Of a stretch of 64,000 bases of DNA, positions 47,221 to 56,116 are shown in pieces. This DNA comes from Desulfomonile tiedjei. Lineage in GTDB: Bacteria; Desulfobacterota; Desulfomonilia; Desulfomonilales; Desulfomonilaceae. Location of the stretch: the NCBI GenBank assembly GCA_016218715.1, contig JACRDG010000006.1, forward strand, positions 61,197 to 125,196, in the 5' to 3' direction. How positions within the stretch are numbered: position 1 is the stretch's first letter; the number at the start of each line of letters is the position of its first letter. The position numbers were made by a program, and so were the translations under genes. The notes below the pieces were generated by a model, which saw only the letters and a list, made by a program, of their open reading frames with translations, ran no database searches and was not told the origin of the DNA.

Positions 47221-50200
47221 TCAACCGAACAGCTCACCTTGCGTCGGTCGGCGCAAGAAATCCTTCCCGCCGCCCAGCGGTCTGAGAACACCGACGACCG
47301 CGGGATCCAAGGAATCGAGAAAGCGGGAAGGTGCACCGGAAAACTCCATCCCGTGAACCGTTCTGCGGTCTGCCCTCGTCAGGAAGAGATCGTCGCTCGC
47401 CCTGGTCATTGCAACGTACAGGAGTCGCCGTTCTTCCTCCGGTTCGAATCGGGTGGAAATGGATTGTCCAGGGGGGACGTACGGAATGATCCCATCCTCG
47501 ACCCCTGCCACAAACACCACAGGAAACTCCAAGCCTTTCGACGCGTGGATGGTCATCAGCGTCACCGCATGTGCCCTCGGGTCCAGGGCTTCTGCTTCTT
47601 CTTCCGTCGTGGCCTTCCGGGCTCGTTGATACGGAATGTCCGCCTTGCGGAAGGCCTGTTCGATCGTATCACCCACCGTGTTCAAACGATAGAGGACCGC
47701 GAAATCCCCGAACCCCAGACCCGGTCTGGTCGCAACCGGGAGATTCCGTGAATCGATGGAAAAGAAGGAAGCTCCCCCCATGACCGCATCGATGGTCCTG
47801 ATGATGAATTCGGCCTCGGTGACCGCGTTGGGAAGCCGGACCACTCTGACGGGGCTGTCCCCGGGGCGGTGGGGGATGAGAGCCTGCGAGCCGTTGGTCC
47901 CGTTCAACAGGTTTTCCGCGCCCCTGAGTATCTTGGCCTGGGACCGATAGTTCCGCACAAGTCTGATCTGCCTCGTGGCAGGGTAATCCGAGGCGAAATC
48001 CAAAAAGAACCTTCGGTCCGCGCCGCGGAAACCGTAGATGGCCTGGTCCGGGTCGCCTATCACGAAGAGCCCTGTGCCGTCAGGGTCGGCCAGCAGGCGG
48101 ATCAGCTCGTACTGTGCTTTGTTTACGTCCTGGAATTCATCCACCAGGAGGTGGCGGGCTGACGCTTCAGCGATGCGTCGGGCAGCGTCCGGATCCTCTC
48201 GGAGTCTCCGGACCGGCTCTGCAATCAAATCGTCCAGGTCCAGGGTCCCCGCCTCTTCGAGCCTCCGCTCGTAGCTGCGGTACGCCTTCTGAAGGTCGGA
48301 ATCCGCCAGCTCATCGGGGGGCTGAAGATTCTGTTTCAGGAGACTCACCTCCCGGTACAGGGAAGGGATCGACGCGGGGGCTGTCTTGAGCCCTTCGGAC
48401 CGCACAGCCTCCCGGAAAATCCGGAGCCCCTCATCCTCATCAAGGACGCGTCTCTTGTCGGAGCCGAGTTCGCTTTGGCCGAGTAGGTCCAGAATACACG
48501 CCCCAAGTTGATGGAACGTGCCCAACCAACAATTGCCGGAGCGCTCCTCGGTCAGTATGCGGCTCAGCCGCCCTCGCATCTCTTGTGAAGCCTTGCGAGT
48601 GAAGGTCACCGCGGTTATCTCGGCAGGCGATGCGATCCCTTCCTCTATGAGAAACGCGATTCTCTGCGTGAGCGTACGCGTCTTTCCAGTCCCGGGGCCG
48701 GCCTGCACGAGAACCGGGGGCCCGATGATCCTGGCCGCAGCGAGTTGCTCGTCATTCAGAACGCTCTGAGTTTCACGAGGCGGCTCATCTATCTCCCGAT
48801 CGCGCTCTTTTTTTTTGAGCCCGGTCTGTTTCGCGAAAGCCCCCTTCCGCCGCCTGGGCTTCTCGACTTCAACCAAGGAATCCTGGCCCGCGAACTGTGC
48901 TCGTTCACCCTCACCGAAAAGCTGCACTTTCCCGTACTCGCCGTCGAACCCTGCGGCAATGGACACCTCCCCTGCCCTCACCCGTCGGATGGCTTCGGTG
49001 ATGATTGCAGGCGCATGCCGCCCGATCTCTTCCAACGGGCACGCCCAAAGGGTTAACAGTTCCGGTCCGAGCTTGTGAAGCAGTTCCTGATACAGGGCAC
49101 CCACCTTCTTGGACTGCGGCCCGACACCCAGGGCCTGGCCGATCACCTCGGTCAGTGGGAGCAATCGCCAAAAGGGCGCAGCATTTTCCGGCGGAATGCT
49201 TCGGTCGCGGTCCGCAAGCTCAAAGACGCGGTTCATGACCCCTACGGTAACGGGTTGGCCGCATACAGGACATCGGCCACCGAGTTTTTCCGTCTCTTCC
49301 GGCTCCAGGCGAACACCGCATTTTCTGTGGCCGTCGAGATGGTACTTTCCTTCTTCCGGGAAGAATTCGATGGTTCCGATGAATCTCGACCCGCGGACAG
49401 CGGCTTCGTCTTGGCCAAGAGGAGCATCCGCAACCAGGAGATCCCCACCCGTTAGTTCAAAAACTACAGTGGGAGAAAGATCCTTACCCGCACCACCCGC
49501 ACGGATCGCTTCGCGGATCTCCACGTATCCGGGTATGCCCTGAAAGATGTTGGCTTCGCGCCCCAGTTTGGCCGGTGAATGCGTATCGGAATTGGACAAG
49601 AGCGTGAACCGGTCGAGCCTGCTGACCCGATGGTTCATCTCCGGGTCCGAGGAAAGCCCTGTTTCCAGCGCAAATATGTGGGGCGTCAGTTCCTCGAAGC
49701 ACGCTTCCAGCGTGTCGAACCCTGAACGGGACCCGAACACCGAGAACCACGGAGTCCATATGTGTGCGAGGACGAGGTACGATTCATCCGAGGTATCGAG
49801 CGCGATCTCGAGCAGGTCACGGCTATCCAGCCCGAGGATGGGACGCCCGTCTGACCTTATGTTCCCGATCCGATCGAGACGTGCGCTGAACCGTTCCATG
49901 GCATCGATGTCCGGCATGTGTATGACGTGGTGAACTTTTCTGGTCGCTCCGTCTTTCTTGTAGATTGAGCTTATTTCACCGTTCAACACGAATCGGACCT
50001 CTCCCGGTCCGAATCCGCGAGGGAGGACGACGTTCTCGGGAACGTGTTCGTCTTTCAAGCGGAGCAGACCGTTTTCCGCCTCGACAAGCTTCTCCTTGAT
50101 TTCACTACGCCATCCCGGATGGGTAAAATCGCCGGTACCCAAGACCCGAATTCCCTTGAGCGCAGCCCATTGTGCCAGGTGCATCAGATCGCAATCCCGA

Positions 50201-50253
50201 GATGTGGCCCGGGAATACTTGGAGTGCACGTGCAAGTCAGCGAAATAGATCAC
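47221..50253 (-). CDS. PHP-domain/UvrD-type helicase fusion
   Basis: The start is the GTG at 50253 with GGAGG seven bases upstream (1010 aa). Residues 1 to ~400 are a PHP-type metallo-phosphoesterase domain: FADLHVHSKYSRATS and GTGDFTHPGW carry the metal-binding His/Asp residues, and a Cys pair (GGRCPVCGQ, with KCGV) looks like a zinc site. A linker rich in basic residues leads to a complete UvrD/PcrA helicase: Q motif LNDEQLAAA, Walker A QAGPGTGKT, DEFQD motif II, GDPDQAIYGFRGAD, and LMTIHASKGLEFPVVF. The fusion links a possible nuclease or phosphoesterase to a 3'-5' helicase for DNA repair. It is monocistronic as far as I can see. Confidence 0.9.
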   Translation of the reverse strand: MIYFADLHVHSKYSRATSRDCDLMHLAQWAALKGIRVLGTGDFTHPGWRSEIKEKLVEAENGLLRLKDEHVPENVVLPRGFGPGEVRFVLNGEISSIYKKDGATRKVHHVIHMPDIDAMERFSARLDRIGNIRSDGRPILGLDSRDLLEIALDTSDESYLVLAHIWTPWFSVFGSRSGFDTLEACFEELTPHIFALETGLSSDPEMNHRVSRLDRFTLLSNSDTHSPAKLGREANIFQGIPGYVEIREAIRAGGAGKDLSPTVVFELTGGDLLVADAPLGQDEAAVRGSRFIGTIEFFPEEGKYHLDGHRKCGVRLEPEETEKLGGRCPVCGQPVTVGVMNRVFELADRDRSIPPENAAPFWRLLPLTEVIGQALGVGPQSKKVGALYQELLHKLGPELLTLWACPLEEIGRHAPAIITEAIRRVRAGEVSIAAGFDGEYGKVQLFGEGERAQFAGQDSLVEVEKPRRRKGAFAKQTGLKKKERDREIDEPPRETQSVLNDEQLAAARIIGPPVLVQAGPGTGKTRTLTQRIAFLIEEGIASPAEITAVTFTRKASQEMRGRLSRILTEERSGNCWLGTFHQLGACILDLLGQSELGSDKRRVLDEDEGLRIFREAVRSEGLKTAPASIPSLYREVSLLKQNLQPPDELADSDLQKAYRSYERRLEEAGTLDLDDLIAEPVRRLREDPDAARRIAEASARHLLVDEFQDVNKAQYELIRLLADPDGTGLFVIGDPDQAIYGFRGADRRFFLDFASDYPATRQIRLVRNYRSQAKILRGAENLLNGTNGSQALIPHRPGDSPVRVVRLPNAVTEAEFIIRTIDAVMGGASFFSIDSRNLPVATRPGLGFGDFAVLYRLNTVGDTIEQAFRKADIPYQRARKATTEEEAEALDPRAHAVTLMTIHASKGLEFPVVFVAGVEDGIIPYVPPGQSISTRFEPEEERRLLYVAMTRASDDLFLTRADRRTVHGMEFSGAPSRFLDSLDPAVVGVLRPLGGGKDFLRRPTQGELFG

Positions 50254-50335
50254 CGAAAATCCTCCCAACCGCGACCCTCTGCAACGCAATGCCGAAACGC
50301 CGCCGATGCGTTCGCGTTGAAGCCATGTCTGCGGA

Positions 50336-51814
50336 TCAGCGTTTCTCTCCGGAATTCAGTTCCCCGATCTTTCGGGTCAGAGCGTTTCTGACAGCAGCGT
50401 CACCCGTCGTGTCGACAGCCTCCTGGTAGGTTTGAACGGCCTTTCGCACGTTGCCCGATTCTTCCCACGCACGGCCCATTCGTATCCCGATCTTCGATCG
50501 TTCTTCGTCAGAGACTGCCGCACCCAATGCCTTCTTGTAATAGGAAAGGGCTTTGGCGGAGTTCCTTCGAGCAAGCCAGACGTCTCCGAGGCCGCGGAGC
50601 ACTTCTGCGTCTCCCGGGGCGAGTTTCGCCGCCCTCTCCAGGAGATGGGTAGCTTTTTCGTGACTCTCGCGGGCCAGGTGGAGAGCGGCAAGATTCTTCA
50701 ATGCAGAGACGTCCTTGGCCAGTTCGACCGCTCGGGTAAAGTCATCGAGAGCCTGCTGGGCCTTTCCCAGATGCCAGAAGATCGTGCCTCTGGCGTTGAG
50801 CGCGCGGGCATTCCTCGGATCGAGCCTCAGTACCGCGTCTAGGTCGTCATTGGCCTTGTCCAGCTCCCCCAGCGTCTCGTAAGACACGGCACGGTTATGG
50901 AAGAAGTCGACGCGTTTCGGATCCAGTGTTATTGCGGTGCTGAACGACGCAACCGCCGCGCGATCTTTCCCCATTGCGGCCAAGGCGTTGCCGAGGTTGT
51001 AGTGGGCCTCCGCAGTGCCTGGACTGATTCGAATCGCGGCTTCGCAATCGCGAATCGCTTCGTCGAATCTGCCGAGGCGTGCCAGCGCGGATCCCCGATT
51101 CATCAGTGCAGCCGCATCCGGAGCATCCCCTGAAAGCGCCCGAGTGTAACTCTCCACCGCGGCTGAAAGTTCTCCTCGAAGGAATTCGGCATCCCCCATC
51201 CCCTGGTAGGCCGCACGGTTGCCGGGATCGGCACGAACAGCCGCGGTGAAATGTTTCAGTGCTTCCTTAGGCCGGCCAGCGGAGAGGTTCAGGCGGCCAA
51301 GAAGAAGCAGAGCGGGAACGTGTCGCGCCTCGAGCTTGAGGAGCTTGCTCAGATCTTCCTGCGCCCGATCTTCGGAACCCGCTACAGCATGGAGCGATGC
51401 CCTTTGGAAGAGCGCGGGCAGGTAGTCGCCCTGGACATCGAGGGCCGTGCTGTAATCCCGCAGCGCTTCACCGTTACGTCCCAGCGCTTCATGCACCTTG
51501 CCCCGATTCACGTACGTTCCCGGGTCGTGCGGGTTGAGCCGGATGGCGGTATCGAGGTCTTGGAGCGCCTGGTCGTGCTGGCCCCTTGTCGCGTAGATGA
51601 CGGACCGGTTATTGAGAATTGCAGAATTGCCCGGGGCCTGCTGCGCAGCTTCATTCAGCAACTGCAACGCGAGATCGAAACTTCCGGTGCGTTCCGCTTC
51701 CATCGCGCGCTGAAACAGATCTTCCGGCGAGCCGGCTGCCGAGCATACCTGAACTGAAATCACCAGGGCGAAAATCCACGAAAGAAAGAAGAAAAGCTTT
51801 CGGTCAGTATCCAT
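50336..51814 (-). CDS. exported tetratricopeptide-repeat protein
   Basis: I start at the ATG at 51814, which begins a signal peptide (KLFFFLSWIFALVISVQVCS); an ATG at 51859 is possible. The 492 residues after the signal are almost entirely TPR units of 34 residues, at least ten, for example PEDLFQRAMEAERTGSFDLA, DLDTAIRLNPHDPGTYVNRG and NARALNARGTIFWHLGKA. The protein is a periplasmic or outer-membrane-facing scaffold; no catalytic domain. Its stop lies 82 bases from the helicase gene start on the same strand, so they may share a transcript. Confidence 0.85.
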   Translation of the reverse strand: MDTDRKLFFFLSWIFALVISVQVCSAAGSPEDLFQRAMEAERTGSFDLALQLLNEAAQQAPGNSAILNNRSVIYATRGQHDQALQDLDTAIRLNPHDPGTYVNRGKVHEALGRNGEALRDYSTALDVQGDYLPALFQRASLHAVAGSEDRAQEDLSKLLKLEARHVPALLLLGRLNLSAGRPKEALKHFTAAVRADPGNRAAYQGMGDAEFLRGELSAAVESYTRALSGDAPDAAALMNRGSALARLGRFDEAIRDCEAAIRISPGTAEAHYNLGNALAAMGKDRAAVASFSTAITLDPKRVDFFHNRAVSYETLGELDKANDDLDAVLRLDPRNARALNARGTIFWHLGKAQQALDDFTRAVELAKDVSALKNLAALHLARESHEKATHLLERAAKLAPGDAEVLRGLGDVWLARRNSAKALSYYKKALGAAVSDEERSKIGIRMGRAWEESGNVRKAVQTYQEAVDTTGDAAVRNALTRKIGELNSGEKR

Positions 51815-52172
51815 GTCAGTATCGCTCTCCAAGCCCTTCCGGTCGCCGAAGTTTCTCATCCATCCTCTCTGAGGCAGGCCGGAGAACCCTGAGAGACAAA
51901 GTCGTTTGCGGGGGGCCAAGTCGAACGCCTTTGTGCGACGACGTTCCCTTTGGCATCGCTCTCGTGAATGCGGACCGGTATGACCCCTTGAAGCTCCCAA
52001 CCTGCAGCAGCCGCGTCTTGACGGGTTCCGGCATAATTGTTACAAGAGACAGCGCATGGCAGTCGGACGCCCGATGCTCCCCTGCCACCAAGCAGGCTCG
52101 AATTGATTGAAGAGCAGCTCGTTGATTGGGTCTGCATTCTGCTTCGAGAAAAAGTTTGAGTATGCATACAGG
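51815..52172. other. divergent intergenic region
   Basis: Separates the TPR gene (minus) from the exported operon at 52173 (plus). No convincing promoter boxes or ORF were found; frames from both flanking genes can be extended into it without ribosome binding sites. Confidence 0.4.
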
Positions 52173-53585
52173 ATGAATCCGTTGTTGTCAACCGGCAAGA
52201 ACGCTCTGCAAGAGGCTGCGAGCATTCCTGCGCCTGTGCCGTTGGGGAATGGCCCTGCTTCCCTCGCGACATGGCGAAGAGGACTTGCGACCGATCTCGG
52301 TCTGTGCCCGCGACGGACCATCACCGGCCGTGCAGGAAGGGCCGCGTGGCTCCGTTATGTCGGCCTGGCATTCTTCACGCTCCTGGTGGTTTGCTTCTCT
52401 TCGTCTCGGGTCACGGCCGACCTTTCTGACGATTTTCACCCCGTATGGGAGTTTCTGCTCTGGGGCGGTACGGGCGCTTCGACCGAGGGCAGGGAACCGT
52501 CGTCTCGCAGCGAACCGGCGGACCTGGTCGGCCCGCTCTCTCCCGTGTTCGTGGATCGTCACGATTGCCGCCTCGTTAGTCAGTCTCCTTTCAGGACAAG
52601 CGCCGATTTCTACCGTGCGCCTTTCCGCACGCTATTTCTGCGGAACATTCCGCCACTCTATGTGACCCCCCAGCTTCCCGGAGAAGGGATCTGGCAATCA
52701 CCAGGCCTGCCAACATCGCCTGACGGTCAGCCGCTGATGTACCGGACCAGTTACCGGCCAAGCGTCGAGCACCCCAATGCCATCGTTCACATGTTGCTGC
52801 TAGATATGACGCGGCTGTCGATTAACCTCTACGTAGGGTCAGCCGAACCGGGAGGATCGAGAAACACCTCGATGGTGGAACCGGAAAAGAAGCCCCTGCT
52901 CGCTGCCATCACCAATGCCCTCTGGAAACAGAAACACTCGGTAGAGGGCGGGACCGTGCATCAGGGAAGGGTAATCAAAGAGTTGTCGCCGGGTGTGGCG
53001 ACGTTCGTGGTGTACCAGGACGGCTCGCTCGACCTCCTCGAATGGCACGAGGGGATTCCCCCGTCACTGGTGAAAGACGCCAAGCAATTGAAACACCTGA
53101 TTGTCAAGGACAGCAAGGTTGTCGATACCGTGATCCGGTCGGGTCAGGCAACGGACTCGGAGATCGGCCTCGGTTTCCTCCTCAGCGAAGACCAGCCGGA
53201 AGCCTATCCGTCGCCGTGGTATTACGGGATGCCGAATGCGCGGCCCGGCATCAACTTCGGCGCGGACTGGTTCATCGCCACGCGTAGCGCTTTTGGTATC
53301 CGAAGCGACGGCAATCTCGTTTTCGCGGTGGGACACCATATCAGCACCAAAGACCTTGCAAAAGCCCTGGTCCTCGCCGGGTGTGAACGAGCCATTCACG
53401 GCGACGCCAATCCGCACAACGTCCTGGGGAACATCTACTATCCTGCGAGCGATGGGAGTATCTTGAGAAAAGAGAAGCTCTCTCCCGACCAGAGAAACGG
53501 CACGCTGGACCGATACGTGGACACCAGTTATACAAGCGATTTCTTCGCCTTTTTCTTAAGAACAGCGGAAAGGGGTGGGCGGTGA
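52173..53585 (+). CDS. phosphodiester glycosidase-like (NAGPA/DUF2233 type) exported protein
   Basis: The start is uncertain: the ATG at 52173 lacks a good ribosome binding site, and a TTG at 52107 is in frame. The protein (470 aa from 52173) has one N-terminal helix (about residues 63-83, VGLAFFTLLVVCFSS) and a C-terminal ~300-residue domain. Segments such as INLYVGSAEPGG, VEGGTVHQGRVIKEL, NFGADWFIATRSAFGIRSDG and LAGCERAIHGDANPHNVLGN resemble the NAGPA/DUF2233 fold, which cleaves sugar phosphodiesters. The fold call is moderate. It overlaps the next gene by four bases (GTGA) and heads an exported three-gene set. Confidence 0.6.
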   Translation: MNPLLSTGKNALQEAASIPAPVPLGNGPASLATWRRGLATDLGLCPRRTITGRAGRAAWLRYVGLAFFTLLVVCFSSSRVTADLSDDFHPVWEFLLWGGTGASTEGREPSSRSEPADLVGPLSPVFVDRHDCRLVSQSPFRTSADFYRAPFRTLFLRNIPPLYVTPQLPGEGIWQSPGLPTSPDGQPLMYRTSYRPSVEHPNAIVHMLLLDMTRLSINLYVGSAEPGGSRNTSMVEPEKKPLLAAITNALWKQKHSVEGGTVHQGRVIKELSPGVATFVVYQDGSLDLLEWHEGIPPSLVKDAKQLKHLIVKDSKVVDTVIRSGQATDSEIGLGFLLSEDQPEAYPSPWYYGMPNARPGINFGADWFIATRSAFGIRSDGNLVFAVGHHISTKDLAKALVLAGCERAIHGDANPHNVLGNIYYPASDGSILRKEKLSPDQRNGTLDRYVDTSYTSDFFAFFLRTAERGGR

Positions 53586-54166
53586 TTCGTGGACTCCGGA
53601 TCGCGACTATGGCCAGTTTATTGCTCACAATTGCGAGCAGCCCGCTCTACTGCCAGGACGGCCGGGATTCTTGCACTGCGTTCCGGCAGCAATGGGGCAC
53701 CGTGTTCCAGACCCTCAAGGACCGTATGGAGGAACTCCGCCGGCTCAAAAGCGCTCCGCTGGAACCGGCAATTCAACGCGAATTGGCGAATCCCGGGAAC
53801 GCTTTGTCCATGGCCGGCAGTGTTCGGGCCGCCTTGAAGGAGCGGACGGCCATGACGGACGCAGCGACGCGGGAATGCCGCGACGCGGCCGAACGCGAAA
53901 GGATGGCTTTCGACAAGCTTCGCACCTGCCTTCCATCGAGCCGTCAGCGTCGAACGAACACCAACGATTCGTTCCAGGACGGCGACCTCGGCGAACGAAA
54001 GCTCGTACTTACCACGCTTCAGGAACTCTTGCTGGACGAGGCCTACCGCCAGTACAAGAACTACCAAGCCCCTACCCCATCAACCTATTCCGACTATGGA
54101 CCTCAATGGGGACCGGGGCCCGGTTCAGCGTACGATCCTTACCGGGCGAACCGCGGATACCGATAG
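53582..54166 (+). CDS. exported helical protein, unknown function
   Basis: GTG start overlapping the previous stop (GTGA) after a GGGGTGGGC stretch. The 194 residues begin with a signal peptide (about 1-23, cleavage near SPLYC; a lipobox is not obvious). Then comes a long amphipathic helical region with four cysteines (SC, ECRD, TCLP) and Lys/Arg/Glu-rich coils. The final 35 residues are Tyr/Pro/Gly-rich (YSDYGPQWGPGPGSAYDPYR). No family is recognised. The tight coupling suggests that it acts with the glycosidase-like and transglycosylase-like neighbours in the envelope. Confidence 0.65.
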   Translation: MIRGLRIATMASLLLTIASSPLYCQDGRDSCTAFRQQWGTVFQTLKDRMEELRRLKSAPLEPAIQRELANPGNALSMAGSVRAALKERTAMTDAATRECRDAAERERMAFDKLRTCLPSSRQRRTNTNDSFQDGDLGERKLVLTTLQELLLDEAYRQYKNYQAPTPSTYSDYGPQWGPGPGSAYDPYRANRGYR

Positions 54167-54214
54167 CGGGCGCTCCTCAACGACCTTCAAGATTGGCCGA
54201 AGGATCGAAACGAG

Positions 54215-55231
54215 ATGCAGCACCAGGTTCCTCGGAAATCTTCCTTCAGATACCTCTTCGGAATTGGGCTGGCCTTTGCCGTCGCACTCGTCTCGCCCGT
54301 GCCGTGTGCGGCGGCCCCATCGGTTGCCCCATCGCACGGATATGATCGGGGGACCTATGTTCTCCCGCCGCAGACCGGGCGTACTCCCTTTCAGTTCGCC
54401 GGCGTCACAATCCCGCTGGATCGGCGCGGAGTCCTGGCACGCGTCCAAGAGGAGCTCAATTTCCTGCTCATGGACCGGCGAGCCAAGTTGCTGGAGTGGT
54501 TCGACCGGATGGGCCTGTACGGACCCTCGATCAAGCCGGTACTGGCTGAAGAAGGAGTCCCGGAGGATCTGATCTACTTCGCCGTATTGCAGAGCGATCT
54601 CACTCCGCACGCGAGAAAGGGGACGGGAGGGGCCGGTTGGTGGGCGCTTGCCCCTCAGAAGGGGAAGAAGGGCCAGCCTCCCGCACCCTGGGCGGCTACA
54701 GAGGATTGGGACGATCGGCGCGACCCCGTGCTTGCCACCCGTATCGCCGCGGGAACCCTGAAGGGGTTGCTGGCAAAGACCAATGACAACGACTGGCTGG
54801 TGGCGATCTGCGCCTATGCGGATGGGGCCGACAAGGTGGAAGAAATTGCGGCCAAAGCGAAGGGTTTTTCGTACTGGGACATGGTGATGCCTCCGTACTC
54901 GGAACACCTGATCCCTCGATTGATAGCTTTGAAGCTCATCGACACTTACCGGGCCTATTACGGCTTGAACGTGCCGCAGATGCCTCCGGCCTCCTATGAT
55001 TTCCTGGGGCGCCTGAAGTTGCTGAAGGATCTCCCTCTCCACGTGGTGGCCAAGTGGTGTGGAATCACCCCGCGAGCCATGTGGGAGCTCAACCCCGGGG
55101 TGAGTGCGACCACAGGATTGCTCCCCAAGGCCGACAAGATCTTCCCCGAAGGTTTGCCTATACGAGTGCCGAAAGGAACGGCCCAGAAAGTTCAACAGCA
55201 CTTACGGCGGGACGGGTACGTGGCTAATTGA
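54215..55231 (+). CDS. MltD-like lytic transglycosylase homologue lacking the catalytic Glu
   Basis: AAGGA lies ten bases before the ATG. A signal peptide (about 1-34) is followed by a transglycosylase-like domain: GVPEDLIYFAVLQSDLTPHA aligns with the MltD segment LPIVESAFDPHA, but the catalytic Glu of VES is Gln126 here, and AAGLWQ-type residues become GAGWWALAP. The helices that follow (VLATRIAAGTLKGLLAKTNDN) keep the SLT pattern. The C-terminal part (VVAKWCGITPRAMWELNPG) resembles a LysM-like module. I infer a non-catalytic peptidoglycan-binding pseudoenzyme. It is the third gene of the exported set (48 bases after the second). Confidence 0.72.
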   Translation: MQHQVPRKSSFRYLFGIGLAFAVALVSPVPCAAAPSVAPSHGYDRGTYVLPPQTGRTPFQFAGVTIPLDRRGVLARVQEELNFLLMDRRAKLLEWFDRMGLYGPSIKPVLAEEGVPEDLIYFAVLQSDLTPHARKGTGGAGWWALAPQKGKKGQPPAPWAATEDWDDRRDPVLATRIAAGTLKGLLAKTNDNDWLVAICAYADGADKVEEIAAKAKGFSYWDMVMPPYSEHLIPRLIALKLIDTYRAYYGLNVPQMPPASYDFLGRLKLLKDLPLHVVAKWCGITPRAMWELNPGVSATTGLLPKADKIFPEGLPIRVPKGTAQKVQQHLRRDGYVAN

Positions 55232-55319
55232 ACGTCGCTTCGACCCGAAGCCAGGACGAAGGGAAAGACACGGCCTCGTGCGTGCTGAGGCAGAGACCAA
55301 GCTTTCCTGCCGGTGAAAC

Positions 55320-55694
55320 ATGTTCCTGTACGTCAAAATCACCACGGACAACGACCAGAAATCGACTGCGTACCATTGTGCGTCATGCGGCGCGTTCATC
55401 ACCGATTCAGCGTCCTGGCTGAAACTGAACGGGTCGGTGACGCACTCCTTCGTGAACCCTTCCCGGATCCGATGCGACTTCATGACCTTCGTCGGTTGCG
55501 ATAACGTCCTCGAACACGACGAGCTGTTCACGGAGCATTCGTGGTTTCCCGGATACGGATGGAGATTCCTCACGTGCCGAATCTGCTTCCAACACCTTGG
55601 GTGGAAGTATGACGCGGTCGCCGAGGAAGCGAATCCTTCCGAATTCTTCGGGGTACTGATCGGTTCGGTCAAGACGGTGAATCACGGAGAATAA
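55320..55694 (+). CDS. single-domain CULT (cereblon-type ligand-binding) protein
   Basis: The 124-residue protein matches the CULT domain of cereblon as found alone in bacteria. Zinc ligands Cys20, Cys23 (HCASCG) and Cys86, Cys89 (TCRIC), and cage tryptophans Trp75 (SWFPGY), Trp81 (GWRFL) and Trp95 (HLGWKY) keep the spacing I recall for the Magnetospirillum protein MsCI4, each about four residues earlier. FFGVLIG at the end also agrees. CULT domains bind cyclic imides such as uridine- or glutarimide-like ligands; the bacterial role is unknown. A GGTGA precedes the ATG. It follows the transglycosylase-like gene by 88 bases but need not be cotranscribed. Confidence 0.85.
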   Translation: MFLYVKITTDNDQKSTAYHCASCGAFITDSASWLKLNGSVTHSFVNPSRIRCDFMTFVGCDNVLEHDELFTEHSWFPGYGWRFLTCRICFQHLGWKYDAVAEEANPSEFFGVLIGSVKTVNHGE

Positions 55695-55868
55695 CGAGCG
55701 AAGACTGCTGCGCTCGGTGGTATGATGCTCTGACGCCGCTTGGAAGGTGGTGCGTGCCGGCTCATGCCGCTCATCCGAAGGCACCTTAAGCCCTTCTGCC
55801 AAGTTGCCTGCCTGGTCCCGCGGCTTGCCTCGCCCTTCTCTTCCTCCCTCCCACTTGCTGCCGCTTTC

Positions 55869-56057
55869 CTAGAGGCAGTAACACACCACCTCTTTGCGGT
55901 CTTCAACGCCTTCGTCGCGAGGCCGCCGTCTCCGTTCATCTTCCTGTATGCCGTGCAGCAGGTCGCAGACGCCTGAATCTTCCAGCGGTTCGCTGTGCCT
56001 GCCCGTGATCGCCGCACCACAAACCATATCAAACTCTTTCTCCCATTCAGTGAACAT
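55869..56057 (-). CDS. small charged protein with four cysteines (62 aa)
   Basis: The ATG at 56057 has a perfect AGGAGG six bases upstream, which decides the start within a longer open frame. The 62 residues begin MFTEWEKEFDMVCG, carry a run of four arginines and many acidic residues, and end VVCYCL. Cysteines at 13, 31, 59 and 61 could bind a metal. No signal peptide or helix is seen. No family is recognised. The ribosome binding site is the main support. Confidence 0.55.
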   Translation of the reverse strand: MFTEWEKEFDMVCGAAITGRHSEPLEDSGVCDLLHGIQEDERRRRPRDEGVEDRKEVVCYCL

Positions 56058-56100
56058 GGTCAGCCTCCTCGACACTGAGTAGACCCGTCTGACAGGTGCA

Positions 56101-56116
56101 GCAAAACCAGTTTTGC
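56101..56116. repeat. perfect 7-bp inverted repeat, operator-like
   Basis: GCAAAAC and GTTTTGC flank CA, about 45 bases upstream of the 62-aa gene's start. It could be a regulator site for that gene. Confidence 0.4.

Noticed and set aside
47446..47460. GGTTCGAATCG resembling a tRNA T-loop
   Set aside because: No acceptor or anticodon stems around it; it lies inside the helicase gene.
55682..56032. 116-codon minus-strand ORF overlapping the 62-aa gene
   Set aside because: Basic, Ser/Arg/Ala-rich shadow without a ribosome binding site; the overlapping 62-aa frame has a perfect one.
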